Shown piece after piece: positions 9,233 through 20,078 of a stretch of DNA of 64,000 nt. Position numbers and translations under genes: made by a program. The notes below the pieces were generated by a model. The model did no database searches. It was not told the DNA's origin and saw nothing but the letters and a program-made list of their open reading frames with translations. Origin of the DNA: Mesorhizobium sp. (GTDB taxonomy: Bacteria; Pseudomonadota; Alphaproteobacteria; Rhizobiales; Rhizobiaceae); the NCBI RefSeq assembly GCF_017306545.1, contig NZ_JAFKID010000009.1, positions 62,001 to 126,000 of the forward strand, in the 5' to 3' direction. Position 1 is the stretch's first letter. Every line of letters begins with the position of its first letter.

Positions 9233-9766
9233 CGCAGACCCTTCAAAGCAACGGCGCCCACCAAGGACGGCCCTCGCTCCAACATGGACATCCGGGTTCC
9301 CCGGGTCCAGCTTATCGATGCCGACGGCAACAACCGCGGCGACGTTTCCATCAACGATGCATTGCTGGCCGCCGAAGAGGCAGGCCTCGACCTCGTCGAA
9401 ATCTCTCCCAACGCCCAGCCACCGGTCGTCAAGATCCTCGACCTCGGCAAGCTGAAATACGCCACCCAGAAAAAGGCGGCCGAAGCGCGCAAGAACCAGA
9501 AGGTCATCGAGATCAAGGAGATCAAGATGCGCCCCAACATCGACACGCATGATTACGACGTGAAGATGAAGGCGGTGCGGCGCTTCTTCGAGGAAGGCGA
9601 CAAGGTCAAGCTCACGTTGCGCTTCCGCGGCCGCGAAATGGCGCATATGGAGCTCGGCATGCAGCTTCTCAACAAGGTGCGCGAGGAAACCGCCACCATC
9701 GCCAAGGTCGAGGCGGAACCGAAGCTCGAAGGCCGACAGATGATGATGGTGCTGGCGCCGCGCTGA
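9230..9766 (+). CDS. infC: Translation initiation factor IF-3
   Basis: IF-3 binds the 30S subunit, prevents premature 50S joining and checks the start codon. The 178-residue protein has the N-domain [13 protein letters not shown] and [18 protein letters not shown], a lysine-rich linker, and the C-domain LRPNIDxHDYDVK-like segment with RFRGREMAH. The start is the non-canonical ATT at 9230 behind GAGGAG. The next ATG at 9284 would remove 18 conserved residues (RRPFKAT...KDGPRSN). An intrinsic terminator follows at 9788. Alphaproteobacterial infC is often monocistronic, as here. Confidence 0.95.
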   Translation: MRRPFKATAPTKDGPRSNMDIRVPRVQLIDADGNNRGDVSINDALLAAEEAGLDLVEISPNAQPPVVKILDLGKLKYATQKKAAEARKNQKVIEIKEIKMRPNIDTHDYDVKMKAVRRFFEEGDKVKLTLRFRGREMAHMELGMQLLNKVREETATIAKVEAEPKLEGRQMMMVLAPR

Positions 9767-9787
9767 GCGTCGATCGGTGAGGGAATC

Positions 9788-9817
9788 GGGCGCTCCTGAA
9801 GGGGCGCCCTTCTGTTT
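9788..9817 (+). terminator. Rho-independent terminator after infC
   Basis: A 9-bp stem (GGGCGCTCC at 9788-9796 with GGGGCGCCC at 9801-9809, including G-T pairs) and a TGAA tetraloop, followed by TTCTGTTT. It lies 21 bp after the infC stop. Confidence 0.85.
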
Positions 9818-9863
9818 GCAGCCGGAGCCGGCGGGCAAGCGGGTGGCCATGGACGGAGCTCCG

Positions 9864-10508
9864 ATGAACGACACGACAAACGACCGGCAGCCGCGCGGCG
9901 CCGCGCTGAGCCGCTACCAGTCCATGCGCCGGCTGATGCTGGCGGGACTGGTGGCGCTGCTTTTCGTGCTGCTGCTGTTCGGCCAGTCGGTCTTTCCGCC
10001 CGAGACGATCGTGCACGAGATCATCGAGATGTTCGGCGTGCTGCTGATCTTCCTCGGCATCGTCGGGCGACTGTGGTCGACCCTCTACATCGGCGGGCGG
10101 AAATCCGAAGAGGTCGTCACCGGCGGCCCCTATTCGATCACCCGCAACCCGCTCTACGTCTTTTCGAGCCTGGCGGCGGCCGGCGTCGGCGCGCAGATGG
10201 GCTCGTTCGTGGCGATGATCGGCTTCGGGCTCATCTGCGCCGGCGCCTTCCACATCGTCATCCGGCGCGAGGAGCGTTTCCTGAAGACCGCGATGGGCGC
10301 GCCTTACGAAGCCTACCTGAAGCGCGTGCCACGCTTCTGGCCAAAACTCTCGCTCTACCAGGAAGGCAACACCGGCTCCTTCAAGCCGAAGCTGCTGCGC
10401 ACCACGCTTCTCGACGGCCTCGTCTTCCTGGCCGCGGCACCCTTCTTCGAGATCATCGACGCCGCCCAGACGTCGGGCTGGTTGCCGGTGCTGTTTCGCA
10501 TTCCGTGA
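9864..10508 (+). CDS. Isoprenylcysteine carboxyl methyltransferase-like membrane protein
   Basis: A 214-residue integral membrane protein. The C-terminal half has the ICMT/PEMT-family core: GGPYSITRNPLYV, a hydrophobic helix, then IRREERFL and GAPYEAYLKRVPRFWP. Such enzymes use S-adenosylmethionine to methylate lipids or lipid-modified targets in the membrane; the bacterial substrate is not known. Membrane segments lie near residues 25-45, 55-75, 105-130 and 180-200. The ATG at 9864 has a GGAG 5 nt upstream, favouring it over the ATG at 9849. Confidence 0.85.
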   Translation: MNDTTNDRQPRGAALSRYQSMRRLMLAGLVALLFVLLLFGQSVFPPETIVHEIIEMFGVLLIFLGIVGRLWSTLYIGGRKSEEVVTGGPYSITRNPLYVFSSLAAAGVGAQMGSFVAMIGFGLICAGAFHIVIRREERFLKTAMGAPYEAYLKRVPRFWPKLSLYQEGNTGSFKPKLLRTTLLDGLVFLAAAPFFEIIDAAQTSGWLPVLFRIP

Positions 10509-10581
10509 GCCGCGCCTGCGGCATCACAAGGTGTTGCGCGTCGGCCCGCTTTGCAGTATAGGGCCGCGTTCCTACAGAAAA

Positions 10582-10609
10582 GCCGCCCGGCAGGGCATGC
10601 CGTGGCGGT
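10582..10609 (+). promoter_or_regulatory. Leader hairpin upstream of rpmI-rplT
   Basis: The 176-bp region before rpmI contains a strong stem-loop: GCCGCC with CGGCA at 10582-10592, loop GGGCA, and TGCCG then GGCGGT at 10598-10609, with one bulged T, followed by CTTTC. A weak sigma-70-like pair (TTGCGC near 10533, TATAGG near 10556) precedes it. In other bacteria L20 represses its own operon by binding the mRNA leader; a similar role here is inferred only. Confidence 0.4.
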
Positions 10610-10684
10610 CTTTCATGCTTTCCGGGCTTTGGTCGTCCGGAGCACATAAAGCGCAATCCAGCGCGCCAGAAAAAGGATAGCAAA

Positions 10685-10888
10685 ATGCCCAAGATGAAGA
10701 CCAAATCGGCCGCCAAGAAGCGGTTCAAGATCACGGCTACGGGTAAAGTCCTGTCGGCCGCCGCCGGCAAGCGCCACGGCATGATCAAGCGTTCCAACAA
10801 ATTCATTCGCGATGCCCGCGGCACGATGGTTCTGGCTGAACCGGACGGCAAGAAGGTCATCAAGAATTTTCTGCCGAACGGCCTGTAA
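10685..10888 (+). CDS. rpmI: 50S ribosomal protein L35
   Basis: A 67-residue basic ribosomal protein. [20 protein letters not shown] is the standard L35 N-terminus, followed by [20 protein letters not shown]. It is a component of the large ribosomal subunit. The start ATG at 10685 follows AAAGGATAGCAAA. It is 36 bp upstream of rplT and co-transcribed with it, as in most bacteria. Confidence 0.97.
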   Translation: MPKMKTKSAAKKRFKITATGKVLSAAAGKRHGMIKRSNKFIRDARGTMVLAEPDGKKVIKNFLPNGL

Positions 10889-10924
10889 GGCCCGGCTGGA
10901 CACGCGATTTAAGGAGATCATGAC

Positions 10925-11326
10925 ATGGCCCGTGTGAAAAGAGGCGTCACCGCCCACGCCAAGCACAAGAAGGTCCTGAAAGCCGCCAAGGGTTTTTACG
11001 GCCGCCGCAAGAACACCATCCGCATCGCCAAGCAGGCGGTCGAGAAGTCGCTGCAATACGCCTATCGCGACCGCAAGGCGCGCAAGCGCAATTTCCGCGC
11101 CCTGTGGGTGCAGCGCATCAACGCCGCCGTGCGCGAGCATGGCCTGACCTACGCCCGTTTCATCGACGGGCTGAACAAGGCCGGCATCGAGATCGACCGC
11201 AAGGTCCTGTCGGACATGGCCATCCATGAGCCGCAGGCGTTCGCAGCGCTGGTCGCCAAGGCCAAGACCGCGCTCGAATATCTCAAGAACACCACGCCGA
11301 ACGCTTTTGAAAGCGCCGTAGCCTGA
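10925..11326 (+). CDS. rplT: 50S ribosomal protein L20
   Basis: L20 binds 23S rRNA early in assembly of the large subunit and, in studied species, represses its own operon. The 133-residue protein has [38 protein letters not shown] and [20 protein letters not shown], all diagnostic. AAGGAG lies 8 nt before the ATG. An intrinsic terminator follows at 11367. Confidence 0.97.
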   Translation: MARVKRGVTAHAKHKKVLKAAKGFYGRRKNTIRIAKQAVEKSLQYAYRDRKARKRNFRALWVQRINAAVREHGLTYARFIDGLNKAGIEIDRKVLSDMAIHEPQAFAALVAKAKTALEYLKNTTPNAFESAVA

Positions 11327-11366
11327 GCTAGCGCCTTCCCAAGCTTTTCAATTCGTGATTTTGGGG

Positions 11367-11402
11367 AACCCGCGCTGGCACGGCTGGCGCGGGTTTTTCT
11401 TT
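11367..11402 (+). terminator. Rho-independent terminator after rplT
   Basis: A perfect 9-bp stem (AACCCGCGC at 11367-11375, GCGCGGGTT at 11387-11395), an 11-nt loop and a trailing T-rich run. It separates rpmI-rplT from pheS. Confidence 0.9.
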
Positions 11403-11467
11403 GGGCCTGACGTAATCAATTTGGCACCACCGTCGCCGGACCGGTGCCGACAGAAGAAAGTCCGATC

Positions 11468-12565
11468 GTGAACGCCGCTGCTGGAAATCTCGAAGTTCTT
11501 GAAAATTCCCTCCTCGCAGCCATCGCCGCGAGCGTCGACGAGGCGGCGATCGAGGCTGTGCGCGTCGCGGCCCTCGGCAAGAAGGGCTCCGTCTCCGAAC
11601 TGTTGAAGACGTTGGGGATGATGACGCCGGAACAGCGCCAGACCGAGGGGCCGGCGATCAACGGGCTGAAGAACCGCGTTACCGAAGCGCTGGGCGCTCG
11701 CAAGGCCGAACTGAAGGACGCGGCGATCACCGCCCGGCTGGCGGCCGAGACGGTGGACGTGACGCTGCCGGTGCGCACCGCGCCGGCCGAGCGCGGCCGC
11801 ATCCATCCCATCAGCCAGGTGATCGACGAGATCACCGCCATCTTCGGCGACCTCGGCTTCGCCATCGCCGAGGGGCCGGATATCGAGACGGACTACTACA
11901 ACTTCACCGCGCTGAATTTCCCGGAAGGGCATCCGGCGCGCGAGATGCACGACACCTTCTTCTTCCAGCCGGACGAGAAGGGCGAGCGCAAGGTGCTGCG
12001 CACCCACACCTCGCCGGTGCAGATCCGCACGATGGAAGCGCAAAAGCCGCCGATCCGCATCGTCATTCCCGGCAAGACCTACCGGCAGGACTCGGACGCC
12101 ACCCACTCGCCGATGTTTCACCAGGTCGAGGGGCTGGTGGTCGACAAGACCGCCACCGTCGCCAACATGAAGTGGGTGCTGGAGGAGTTCTGCAAGGCTT
12201 TCTTCGAAGTCAGCCAGGTCAAGATGCGTTTTCGCCCGTCCTTCTTCCCGTTCACGGAACCGTCGCTGGAAGTCGACATCCAGTGCGACCGTTCGCGGCC
12301 GGGCGAAGTGCGTTTCGGCGAAGGCAGCGACTGGATGGAAATCCTCGGCTGCGGCATGGTGCATCCCAACGTGCTGCGCGCCGGCGGGCTCGACCCGGAC
12401 GAATACCAGGGCTTCGCCTGGGGCATGGGCATCGATCGCATCGCCATGCTGAAATACGGCATGCCGGACCTGCGCCCGTTCTTCGACGCCGACGTGCGCT
12501 GGCTGGCTCATTACGGCTTCCGCCCGCTCGACATGCCGACGCTGTTCGGAGGGCTGAGCGGCTGA
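11468..12565 (+). CDS. pheS: Phenylalanine-tRNA ligase alpha subunit
   Basis: PheS carries the class II catalytic core of the PheS2-PheT2 enzyme that charges tRNA-Phe. The protein has an N-terminal coiled coil (to ~90), then motif 2 ([16 protein letters not shown]) and motif 3 ([16 protein letters not shown]). No ATG lies near the expected N-terminus. GTG at 11468 ([14 protein letters not shown]) gives 365 residues, close to the rhizobial length; GTG at 11444 would add 8 residues. The start is the least certain part. pheT is separated from pheS by three small genes on the same strand. Confidence 0.93.
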   Translation: MNAAAGNLEVLENSLLAAIAASVDEAAIEAVRVAALGKKGSVSELLKTLGMMTPEQRQTEGPAINGLKNRVTEALGARKAELKDAAITARLAAETVDVTLPVRTAPAERGRIHPISQVIDEITAIFGDLGFAIAEGPDIETDYYNFTALNFPEGHPAREMHDTFFFQPDEKGERKVLRTHTSPVQIRTMEAQKPPIRIVIPGKTYRQDSDATHSPMFHQVEGLVVDKTATVANMKWVLEEFCKAFFEVSQVKMRFRPSFFPFTEPSLEVDIQCDRSRPGEVRFGEGSDWMEILGCGMVHPNVLRAGGLDPDEYQGFAWGMGIDRIAMLKYGMPDLRPFFDADVRWLAHYGFRPLDMPTLFGGLSG

Positions 12566-12567
12566 CG

Positions 12568-12816
12568 ATGCCGACCGTTCTGCGGAAATACGGAATACGG
12601 TTCCATTTCTATGGTTCGGACATGACCGAACCTCCGCACATTCACGCGACCGGTCACGGCGGAAGTGCTAAAGTGTGGCTGGACTCGCTGGAGTTCGCCG
12701 ACCAGCAGGGGTTCAAGTCATCGGACCTGAAGCGGATTCTCGAAGTGGTGAACGATCACCGGACGGAAATTCTGGAGGCTTGGAATGAGTTCTTCCAAAA
12801 TCTACACGGAGAATGA
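12568..12816 (+). CDS. DUF4160 protein
   Basis: An 82-residue DUF4160 protein: MPTVLRKYGIRFHFYGSD, then EPPHIHATGHGGSAKVWLDSL and a helical C-terminus. The His-x-His in PPHIHA is the conserved core. The start follows the pheS stop by 2 bp. It overlaps the next gene (DUF2442) by 32 bp. DUF4160 and DUF2442 genes very often occur side by side, which has led to suggestions that they form a toxin-antitoxin-like pair; no function is established. Confidence 0.85.
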   Translation: MPTVLRKYGIRFHFYGSDMTEPPHIHATGHGGSAKVWLDSLEFADQQGFKSSDLKRILEVVNDHRTEILEAWNEFFQNLHGE

Positions 12817-13063
12817 TCGACCCACCCAGGCATGGTGCGATCCCGAGAGGCTGCATGTTCTCTTGGCCGACGGGCGGGAACTGACGACGCCGCTGTGGTG
12901 GTATCCTCGGCTCGCCAACGCCACCGCCGCCCAGCGCAACAATGTCGAACTCATGCTCGACGGCGTCCATTGGCCCGATCTCGACGAGGACCTGTCCGTG
13001 CGCGGGATGCTGAGCGGCTGGAAATATCCGACCGCCGTTCCGCCGAAGAAGAACGCGGCGTGA
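12785..13063 (+). CDS. DUF2442 protein
   Basis: A 92-residue protein with the DUF2442 pattern: a short beta region VLLADGRELTTPLWWYPRL, then the polar segment VHWPDLDEDLSVRGMLSG. It overlaps the upstream DUF4160 gene, so the two are translationally linked. DUF2442 members are often partners of DUF4160 proteins. Both lie inside the pheS-pheT interval on the same strand and so are expected to be co-transcribed with the synthetase genes. Confidence 0.85.
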   Translation: MSSSKIYTENDRPTQAWCDPERLHVLLADGRELTTPLWWYPRLANATAAQRNNVELMLDGVHWPDLDEDLSVRGMLSGWKYPTAVPPKKNAA

Positions 13064-13121
13064 AGCGGCCGGTCGCGGCGGAATGACGGTGGGCGTAGGG
13101 CTGACCAAGAAAGCTTAAGAC

Positions 13122-13550
13122 ATGAACGGACCCACTCTCCACGCCGGCGGCTGCCGCTGCGGCGCCGTGCGCTTCGAGGCGAACGCCGAGCCGCACTTTA
13201 TCGGCTATTGCCATTGCGGCGACTGCCGCAAGGCGACCGGCGCGCCGGTTTCGGCGTTCGTCGGCTTCAAGGCCGGCGAAGTGGCGCTCGACGGCAAGAC
13301 GCTGAAGACCTTCGAGAACGGTCCGGTGGCGCGCTCCTTCTGCGGCACCTGCGGCTCGCCCGTCGCCTATGTCGACAGCCGGCTGCCGGACGATGTCTGG
13401 TTCATGCTCGGCGCCTTCGACCAGCCGGCCTATTTCAAGCCCACGCACCATGCCCATGTGCGCGAGCAGCTTCCCTTTGTCCACATGCCGGACGGCCTGC
13501 CCCGACACCTGAAAGGCAGCGTCCCCAGACCTGACGGAACAGAAGAATGA
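13122..13550 (+). CDS. GFA (CENP-V) family zinc protein
   Basis: A 142-residue protein of the GFA/CENP-V fold, related to glutathione-dependent formaldehyde-activating enzyme. Zinc ligands are visible as CRCG (~12-15), CHCGDC (~31-36) and CGTCGS (~74-79). Most members have unknown substrates, and a role in formaldehyde metabolism should not be assumed. Its stop overlaps the pheT start in an ATGA, so pheT translation is probably coupled to it. Confidence 0.88.
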   Translation: MNGPTLHAGGCRCGAVRFEANAEPHFIGYCHCGDCRKATGAPVSAFVGFKAGEVALDGKTLKTFENGPVARSFCGTCGSPVAYVDSRLPDDVWFMLGAFDQPAYFKPTHHAHVREQLPFVHMPDGLPRHLKGSVPRPDGTEE

Positions 13551-15958
13551 AATTCACCCTTTCCTGGCTCAAGGACCACCTTGAAACCGACGCCTCGCTT
13601 GCCGAGATCGTCGAGCGGCTGACGTCGATCGGGCTCGAGGTCGAGCATGTCGACGACAAGGCGGCGCTGAAGCCCTTCGTCATCGCCAAGGTGCTGACCG
13701 CCGAAAAACATCCCGACGCCGACAAGCTGCGCGTGCTGACGGTGGACATCGGCAATGGCGCAGCGCCGGTGCAAGTCGTCTGCGGCGCGCCGAATGCCCG
13801 CGCCGGCCTGATCGGTGCCTTCGCCGCGCCCGGCACCTATGTGCCCGGCATCGACGTCACGCTTTCGGTCGGCAAGATCAGGGGTGTGGAAAGCCACGGC
13901 ATGATGTGCTCGGAGCGCGAGCTGGAAATCTCCGACGAGCACAACGGCATCATCGACTTGGCCGCCGATGCGCCGGTCGGCACCAGCTTCGCCGCCTATG
14001 CCCATCTCGACGACCCGGTGATCGAGATCAACCTGACGCCGAACCGGCCGGACGCCACCGGCGTACACGGCATCGCCCGCGACCTCGCCGCCTCCGGCCT
14101 CGGCACGCTCAAGGCCGTGCCGGTGGAGGCCGTTCCCGGCAAGGGCGCCTGCCCGGTCGAAGTCGTCATCGAGGCACCGGACCTTTGCCACACCTTCGCG
14201 CTCAGGCTCGTACGCGGCGTGAAGAACGGACCGTCGCCGAAGTGGATGCAGCAGCGGCTGATCGCCATCGGGCTGCGCCCCATCAACGCGCTGGTCGACA
14301 TGACCAACTACGTCACCTTCGACCGTGGCCGGCCGCTGCACGTCTTCGACGCCAAGAAGGTCGCCGGCAACCTCGTCGTGCGCCGTGCCAGGGACGGCGA
14401 GGAGGTGCTGGCGCTCGACGGTCGCACCTATAGGCTGACGCCCGCCATGTGCGTCATCGCCGATGATAACGGCGTGGAGTCCATCGCCGGTGTCATGGGC
14501 GGCGAGCATTCCGGCTGCGACGAGACGACGACCGACGTGCTGATCGAGGCAGCGGTGTGGGAACCGCTCAACGTCGCCCGCACCGGTCGCTCGCTCGGCA
14601 TCGTCACCGACGCGCGCTACCGCAACGAGCGCGGCATCGACCCGGCCTTCAACCGACCGGGCATCGAGCTTGCCACCCACATGGTGATGGAGCTGTGCGG
14701 CGGCGAGCCGTCCGAGGTGTTCACCGCCGGCAAGACGGAGATCGCCCGCAAGGTCGTCGCCTTCCCGCTGGCCGAGGTGAAGCGGCTGACCGGGCTCGAC
14801 GTGCCGCGCGCCGAAAGCCTCGGCATCCTGAAGCGCCTCGGCTTCGAGCCGAAGGACGACGGCAAGGCGGTGGTGGATGTCACGGTGCCGAGCTGGCGGC
14901 CCGACGTCGACGGCAAGGCCGACCTCGTGGAAGAGGTCATGCGCATCCACGGCGTCGACGAAATCCATCCGCGTCCGCTCGCCAGCCACGACGCCGTCAA
15001 CGGCCGTATCCTCACCACGTTGCAGGTGCGCAGCCGCGCCGCCAAGCGGGCGCTCGCCGTGCGCGGCATGATGGAGGCCGTCACATGGTCGTTCATCCCG
15101 GCCAGGCACGCCGAGCTGTTCGGCGGCGGCCAGCCGGCGCTGAAGCTCGCCAACCCGATCGCCGCCGACATGTCGGACATGCGGCCCTCGCTGCTGCCCG
15201 GCCTGATCGCCGCCGCGCAGCGCAACGCCGACCGCGGCTACGGCGACGTGGCGCTATTCGAGGTGTCGGGCACCTATGAAAGCGATACTCCGCAAGGCCA
15301 GCGGCGCGTTGCCGCCGGCGTCAGGCGCGGCACAGCAGGGCTGACCGGCGCAGGCCGCCATTGGGACGGCAACGCGGCGCCCGTCGGCGTGTTCGACGCC
15401 AAGGCCGACGCGATCGCAGCACTGGAAGCCTGCGGCGCGCCGGTGGACCGCTTGCAGGTCGAGACGGGCGCTCCCGACTGGTACCATCCCGGCCGCTCGG
15501 GCGTGATCAAGCTCGGGCCGAAGGTCGTGCTCGGCCACTTCGGCGAATTCCATCCGAAGACGCTGGAGACGCTGGACGTCGCCGGCCCGCTCTGCGGCTT
15601 CGAGGTCTATGTCGACGCCGTGCCGGAGCCGAAGGCCAAGGCGACCAAGACCAAGCCGAAGCTCGACCTGTCCGCCTTCCAGGCGGTCAAGCGCGACTTC
15701 GCCTTCGTGGTCGACCGCACGGTCGAGGCCGGCGCGCTGAGCAAGGCGGCGGCAGCAGCCGACAGGAAACTGGTGACGGGCGTCAACGTCTTCGACGTGT
15801 TCCAGGGCGCCTCCCTCGGCCCCGACAAGAAGTCGATCGCCATCGAAGTGTCGATCCAGCCGCTCGAGCGCACGCTGACCGACGAGGATTTCGAGGCGCT
15901 GGCGAAGAAGATCGTCGACAACGTCGCCAAGCAGACCGGCGGCGTGCTGAGGGCCTGA
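13547..15958 (+). CDS. pheT: Phenylalanine-tRNA ligase beta subunit
   Basis: PheT supplies tRNA binding and editing in the PheS2-PheT2 enzyme. The 803 residues match the long bacterial form: N-terminal tRNA-binding (EMAP-II-like) domain at ~40-150, B3/B4 editing domains in the middle, B5 domain at ~400-475, catalytic-like core, and C-terminal FDX-ACB anticodon domain from ~710 ([18 protein letters not shown]). The ATG at 13547 overlaps the stop of the GFA gene (ATGA). Confidence 0.96.
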   Translation: MKFTLSWLKDHLETDASLAEIVERLTSIGLEVEHVDDKAALKPFVIAKVLTAEKHPDADKLRVLTVDIGNGAAPVQVVCGAPNARAGLIGAFAAPGTYVPGIDVTLSVGKIRGVESHGMMCSERELEISDEHNGIIDLAADAPVGTSFAAYAHLDDPVIEINLTPNRPDATGVHGIARDLAASGLGTLKAVPVEAVPGKGACPVEVVIEAPDLCHTFALRLVRGVKNGPSPKWMQQRLIAIGLRPINALVDMTNYVTFDRGRPLHVFDAKKVAGNLVVRRARDGEEVLALDGRTYRLTPAMCVIADDNGVESIAGVMGGEHSGCDETTTDVLIEAAVWEPLNVARTGRSLGIVTDARYRNERGIDPAFNRPGIELATHMVMELCGGEPSEVFTAGKTEIARKVVAFPLAEVKRLTGLDVPRAESLGILKRLGFEPKDDGKAVVDVTVPSWRPDVDGKADLVEEVMRIHGVDEIHPRPLASHDAVNGRILTTLQVRSRAAKRALAVRGMMEAVTWSFIPARHAELFGGGQPALKLANPIAADMSDMRPSLLPGLIAAAQRNADRGYGDVALFEVSGTYESDTPQGQRRVAAGVRRGTAGLTGAGRHWDGNAAPVGVFDAKADAIAALEACGAPVDRLQVETGAPDWYHPGRSGVIKLGPKVVLGHFGEFHPKTLETLDVAGPLCGFEVYVDAVPEPKAKATKTKPKLDLSAFQAVKRDFAFVVDRTVEAGALSKAAAAADRKLVTGVNVFDVFQGASLGPDKKSIAIEVSIQPLERTLTDEDFEALAKKIVDNVAKQTGGVLRA

Positions 15959-15998
15959 CGGCTTGCGCGACCGGTCCGAATCGCCTTCTCAATGGGCG

Positions 15999-16601
15999 AT
16001 GGACCCGCTGTGTCACTCCGGCCTGCCGTTCGAGGAGCAGCGCGCGCTCTTCCTCGACATCGTCCTCGCCGATCCGCTGATCGGCGAGGCGCTGCGGCGC
16101 GCCGCGGCGCTCGCGCTGCCGGACTGGCTGATCGTCTCCGGAGTGCTCTACAACGCGGTCTGGAACCGGCTGACCGGCAAGCCTTCCGGCCACGGCACCA
16201 AGGACATTGATCTTTTCTATTTCGACGCCTCCGATCTTTCCTATGAAGCCGAGGATGGCGTCATCGGCGCGGCAGAAGCGCGGTTCGCGGACCTGCCAGT
16301 GTCGGTCGAGATCCGCAACGAGGCGCGCGTCCATCTCTGGTTCGAAGCACGTTTCGGCGGCCGTTACCCGCAGCTTTCCTCGTCCGCGCAAGCGCTTGGC
16401 TATTTCGCCGCGCGCACCCATGCCGTCGGCCTGCGGCTCGATGCGGCCGGCCGGCCGGAACTGTTCGCGCCGTTCGGCCTCGACGACATTTTCTCCTTCA
16501 GGCTGACGCCGAACCGCGTGCTGGACAACCGGCGCACCTATGAGGAAAAGGCCGCGCGCGCGCGGCAGAACTGGCCGCAGATCGAGCTCGTGCCCTGGTA
16601 G
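15999..16601 (+). CDS. Nucleotidyltransferase family protein
   Basis: A 200-residue protein resembling the nucleotidyltransferase-like DUF925 family, with WLIVSGVLYNAVWNRLTG and then KDIDLFYFDASDLSYE. The ID-L-F acidic pair is the likely metal site of a Pol-beta-type fold. The substrate is unknown. The ATG at 15999 is preferred; a TTG at 15963, close behind pheT, is an alternative. It lies 40 bp after pheT and may be co-transcribed. It is convergent with the aldo/keto reductase gene. Confidence 0.8.
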   Translation: MDPLCHSGLPFEEQRALFLDIVLADPLIGEALRRAAALALPDWLIVSGVLYNAVWNRLTGKPSGHGTKDIDLFYFDASDLSYEAEDGVIGAAEARFADLPVSVEIRNEARVHLWFEARFGGRYPQLSSSAQALGYFAARTHAVGLRLDAAGRPELFAPFGLDDIFSFRLTPNRVLDNRRTYEEKAARARQNWPQIELVPW

Positions 16602-16637
16602 GCGAAATCCCGATCTCGATCATGCCGTTGATTCGCC

Positions 16638-17654
<1,017 letters not shown>

Positions 17655-17767
17655 TTAGCCCGATTGTGCCCATCGCTGCCTGTCGGGCGCAACCCACTGA
17701 GCCGAAAGAATCGGCTCGGATACGGATATTCTGGAAGAACCTCTCTTCATCCGTCGTTGCATGATCG

Positions 17768-18352
17768 ATGCCGTCTTTTCGTCTGCGCAACACCACCACC
17801 CGCTACGGCTGGATCGCGATCCTGCTGCATTGGCTGATTGCCGTGCTGTTCATCGGCCAGTTCGCGCTGGGGCTCGCAATGGTGCGCATCGCCAGCCAGC
17901 GCACGGCCTTCGAGCTGATCCAGTGGCACAAATCTTTCGGCTTCCTGCTGCTCGGGCTGGTGCTCGTCCGGATCGGCTGGCGGTTGGGTAACGCCCGGCC
18001 GACACTGCCGGAAACGGTCGCGTCGTTCGAGCGGCGGGCAGCCCCGCTCGTCCATGCCCTGCTCTATGCGGCACAACTTGGCGTTCCGCTGAGTGGCTGG
18101 GCGCTGGTGTCGGTCTCGATGCTGGAGGTGCCGAGCGTGCCGTTCGATCTCTTCGTCATGCCGAACCTGCCGCTCGTCGTTTCCGACGACGCCGAGACGT
18201 TCTGGTCCGGCGCACATCAATGGCTCGCCTGGGCGGGCATGGCACTGGCGGCACTGCACATCCTTGCCGCTCTGCGCCACCGTTTCCTGCTCCGCGACAG
18301 CGTCTTTCAACGCATGATCGCGCCGTCGTCCGGTGACGAACCGCGGGAATAG
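17768..18352 (+). CDS. Cytochrome b561 family protein
   Basis: A 194-residue integral membrane di-haem cytochrome of the bacterial b561 (CybB) type. Four membrane helices are visible. Likely haem-ligand histidines lie in ILLHWLIA, IQWHKSFGF, LVHALLYA and AALHILAALRHR. These proteins move electrons in the inner membrane between quinols and periplasmic acceptors. A YceI-family gene follows 70 bp downstream on the same strand; cytochrome b561 and YceI genes are frequently paired, so they probably act together. Confidence 0.9.
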   Translation: MPSFRLRNTTTRYGWIAILLHWLIAVLFIGQFALGLAMVRIASQRTAFELIQWHKSFGFLLLGLVLVRIGWRLGNARPTLPETVASFERRAAPLVHALLYAAQLGVPLSGWALVSVSMLEVPSVPFDLFVMPNLPLVVSDDAETFWSGAHQWLAWAGMALAALHILAALRHRFLLRDSVFQRMIAPSSGDEPRE

Positions 18353-18422
18353 ACCCGCTCCGTACTTCGTTCGTCTCAGGAAGGCCCGCCGCGTCGGGCG
18401 GCCTTGCCCAAGGACCGCAGCC

Positions 18423-18998
18423 ATGTTCGTCCGCACGCTGGCGCTGCTTGTCGCGCTCTCGCTTCCCGTTTCCACGGCCTCGGCCGACGTTTCGCTCGGC
18501 GATGCCGCGGGCCGCTACAGTATCGGTGCCGGCGGCTCGTCGATCCGCTTCTCCATCGCCAAGCTGGGCGGCGGCGGGCTGAACGGCGCCTTCGGCCGCT
18601 TCTCCGGCACCATCCGCATCGACGGCGCCGATGTCGGCCGCTCCAGTGTCGAGATCACCATCTTCCCTGACAGCGTCGGCACCGGCCAGGGCCGCATCGA
18701 CGCCTTCCTGCGCTCCGACGCGGTCTTCGACAGCGCGAACGCGCCGCAGATCGTCTTCCGTTCCACCAGCGTGAAACGCACCGGCGAGACGACCGCCGTC
18801 ATCGCCGGGCGGCTGACCGCGCGCGGCAGGTCGTCGCCCGAGGTGTTCACCGCGAAGCTGGACAGCCTGAAGCGCGGCACCGTCGCCTTCCACGTCACCG
18901 GCAAGGTGCTGCGCTCGAGCTACGGCATGGATGTCGGCACGCCGATCTACTCCAACGTCGTCGACTTCGACATGACGCTGGTCGGCCGGCGCGGCTGA
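18423..18998 (+). CDS. YceI family periplasmic protein
   Basis: A 191-residue lipocalin-like YceI protein that binds isoprenoid-type lipids in characterised relatives. An N-terminal signal peptide is clear (MFVRTLALLVALSLPVSTASA). The mature part has alternating beta strands such as YSIGAGGSSIRFSIAKLG and GTIRIDGADVGRSSVEI. The ATG at 18423 places the signal peptide correctly. It lies directly downstream of cytochrome b561, a pairing seen widely and consistent with a role in periplasmic redox or quinone handling. Confidence 0.9.
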   Translation: MFVRTLALLVALSLPVSTASADVSLGDAAGRYSIGAGGSSIRFSIAKLGGGGLNGAFGRFSGTIRIDGADVGRSSVEITIFPDSVGTGQGRIDAFLRSDAVFDSANAPQIVFRSTSVKRTGETTAVIAGRLTARGRSSPEVFTAKLDSLKRGTVAFHVTGKVLRSSYGMDVGTPIYSNVVDFDMTLVGRRG

Positions 18999-19076
18999 GG
19001 GCCATCCTCCCGGCCATTGGCATGGGCGCCGTTTTCGGGCACACCTTGCCCGAAGGCAATGCGCAGGAGAGGAAAC

Positions 19077-20078
19077 ATGTTCCGCTGGGGTGTTCTTTCG
19101 ACGGCCAAGATCGGGCGCGAGCAGGTTCTGCCGGCCATCGCCGATTCGCAAAACGGCGTGCTCGCCGCTGTCGCCAGCCGCGATCCCGCCAAGGCGCGCG
19201 CACTGGCCGACCGCTTCGGCGCGCCCCATGCCTTCGGCTCCTACGACGAATTGCTGGCGTCGAAGGCGGTGGACGGCGTCTATATCCCGCTGCCGACAGC
19301 GCAGCATGTCGAATGGACGGCGAAGGCGATCAAGGCGCGAAAACATGTGCTGGTGGAAAAGCCCCTGGCGCTGGACGCCAAGGACATCGAGCCGCTGATA
19401 AAGCTGCGCGACGCCCATAAGGTGCTGGTGTGCGAGGCCTTCATGGTCATCTACCATCCGCAATGGATCAAGGTGCGCGAACTGGTGCAATCGGGCGCCA
19501 TCGGCCGGCTCAGGCACGTACAAGGCGCCTTTTCCTACTTCAACGTCGATCCGGCCAACATGCGCAACCAGCTCGCCCTCGGCGGCGGCGCGCTGCCCGA
19601 CATCGGCGTCTATCCGACGGTTTCGACGCGCTTCGTCACCGACCGGGAACCGGTGCGCGTGCAGGCGACGATCGAGCGCGACAAGACGTTCGGCACCGAC
19701 ATCTATTCCTCGGTGCGCGCCGATTTCGGCGACTTCGAGCTGTCCTTCTATCTTTCGACGCAGATGGCGGCGCGGCAGGCTATGGTCTTCCACGGGGACG
19801 CAGGCTTCATCGAGGTCGCCTCGCCGTTCAATGCCGGGCTCTACGACCATCACCGCATCGAACTGCACAACCACAATCATGCCGAGGCGCAGGTCTTTCG
19901 CTTCCCCGGCACGCAGCAATACCGGCTGGAGGTCGAGACGTTTGCGCGCGCGGCGCAAAGCGGTGAAAAAGGGGGCGGCAAGGAGCGGGTCTTCACGCTG
20001 GAGGAATCGGTGCTCAACCAGAAGGTCATCGACGCCATCTTCCGCGCCGGCGACAAGGACGGATGGGAGACGGTGTGA
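19077..20078 (+). CDS. Gfo/Idh/MocA family oxidoreductase
   Basis: A 333-residue NAD(P)-dependent dehydrogenase. The N-terminal Rossmann domain begins [21 protein letters not shown] and contains the family's LVEKPLAL motif with the catalytic lysine. The C-terminal alpha/beta domain has [13 protein letters not shown]. Substrates in this family are usually sugars or related alcohols; the exact one is unknown. AGGAGAGG lies just before the ATG at 19077. It overlaps the following FAD-dependent enzyme, so the two are coupled. Confidence 0.92.
   Translation: MFRWGVLSTAKIGREQVLPAIADSQNGVLAAVASRDPAKARALADRFGAPHAFGSYDELLASKAVDGVYIPLPTAQHVEWTAKAIKARKHVLVEKPLALDAKDIEPLIKLRDAHKVLVCEAFMVIYHPQWIKVRELVQSGAIGRLRHVQGAFSYFNVDPANMRNQLALGGGALPDIGVYPTVSTRFVTDREPVRVQATIERDKTFGTDIYSSVRADFGDFELSFYLSTQMAARQAMVFHGDAGFIEVASPFNAGLYDHHRIELHNHNHAEAQVFRFPGTQQYRLEVETFARAAQSGEKGGGKERVFTLEESVLNQKVIDAIFRAGDKDGWETV

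Noticed and set aside
13430-15109. 559-codon frame antisense to pheT
   Set aside because: Shadow of pheT with no homology or RBS.
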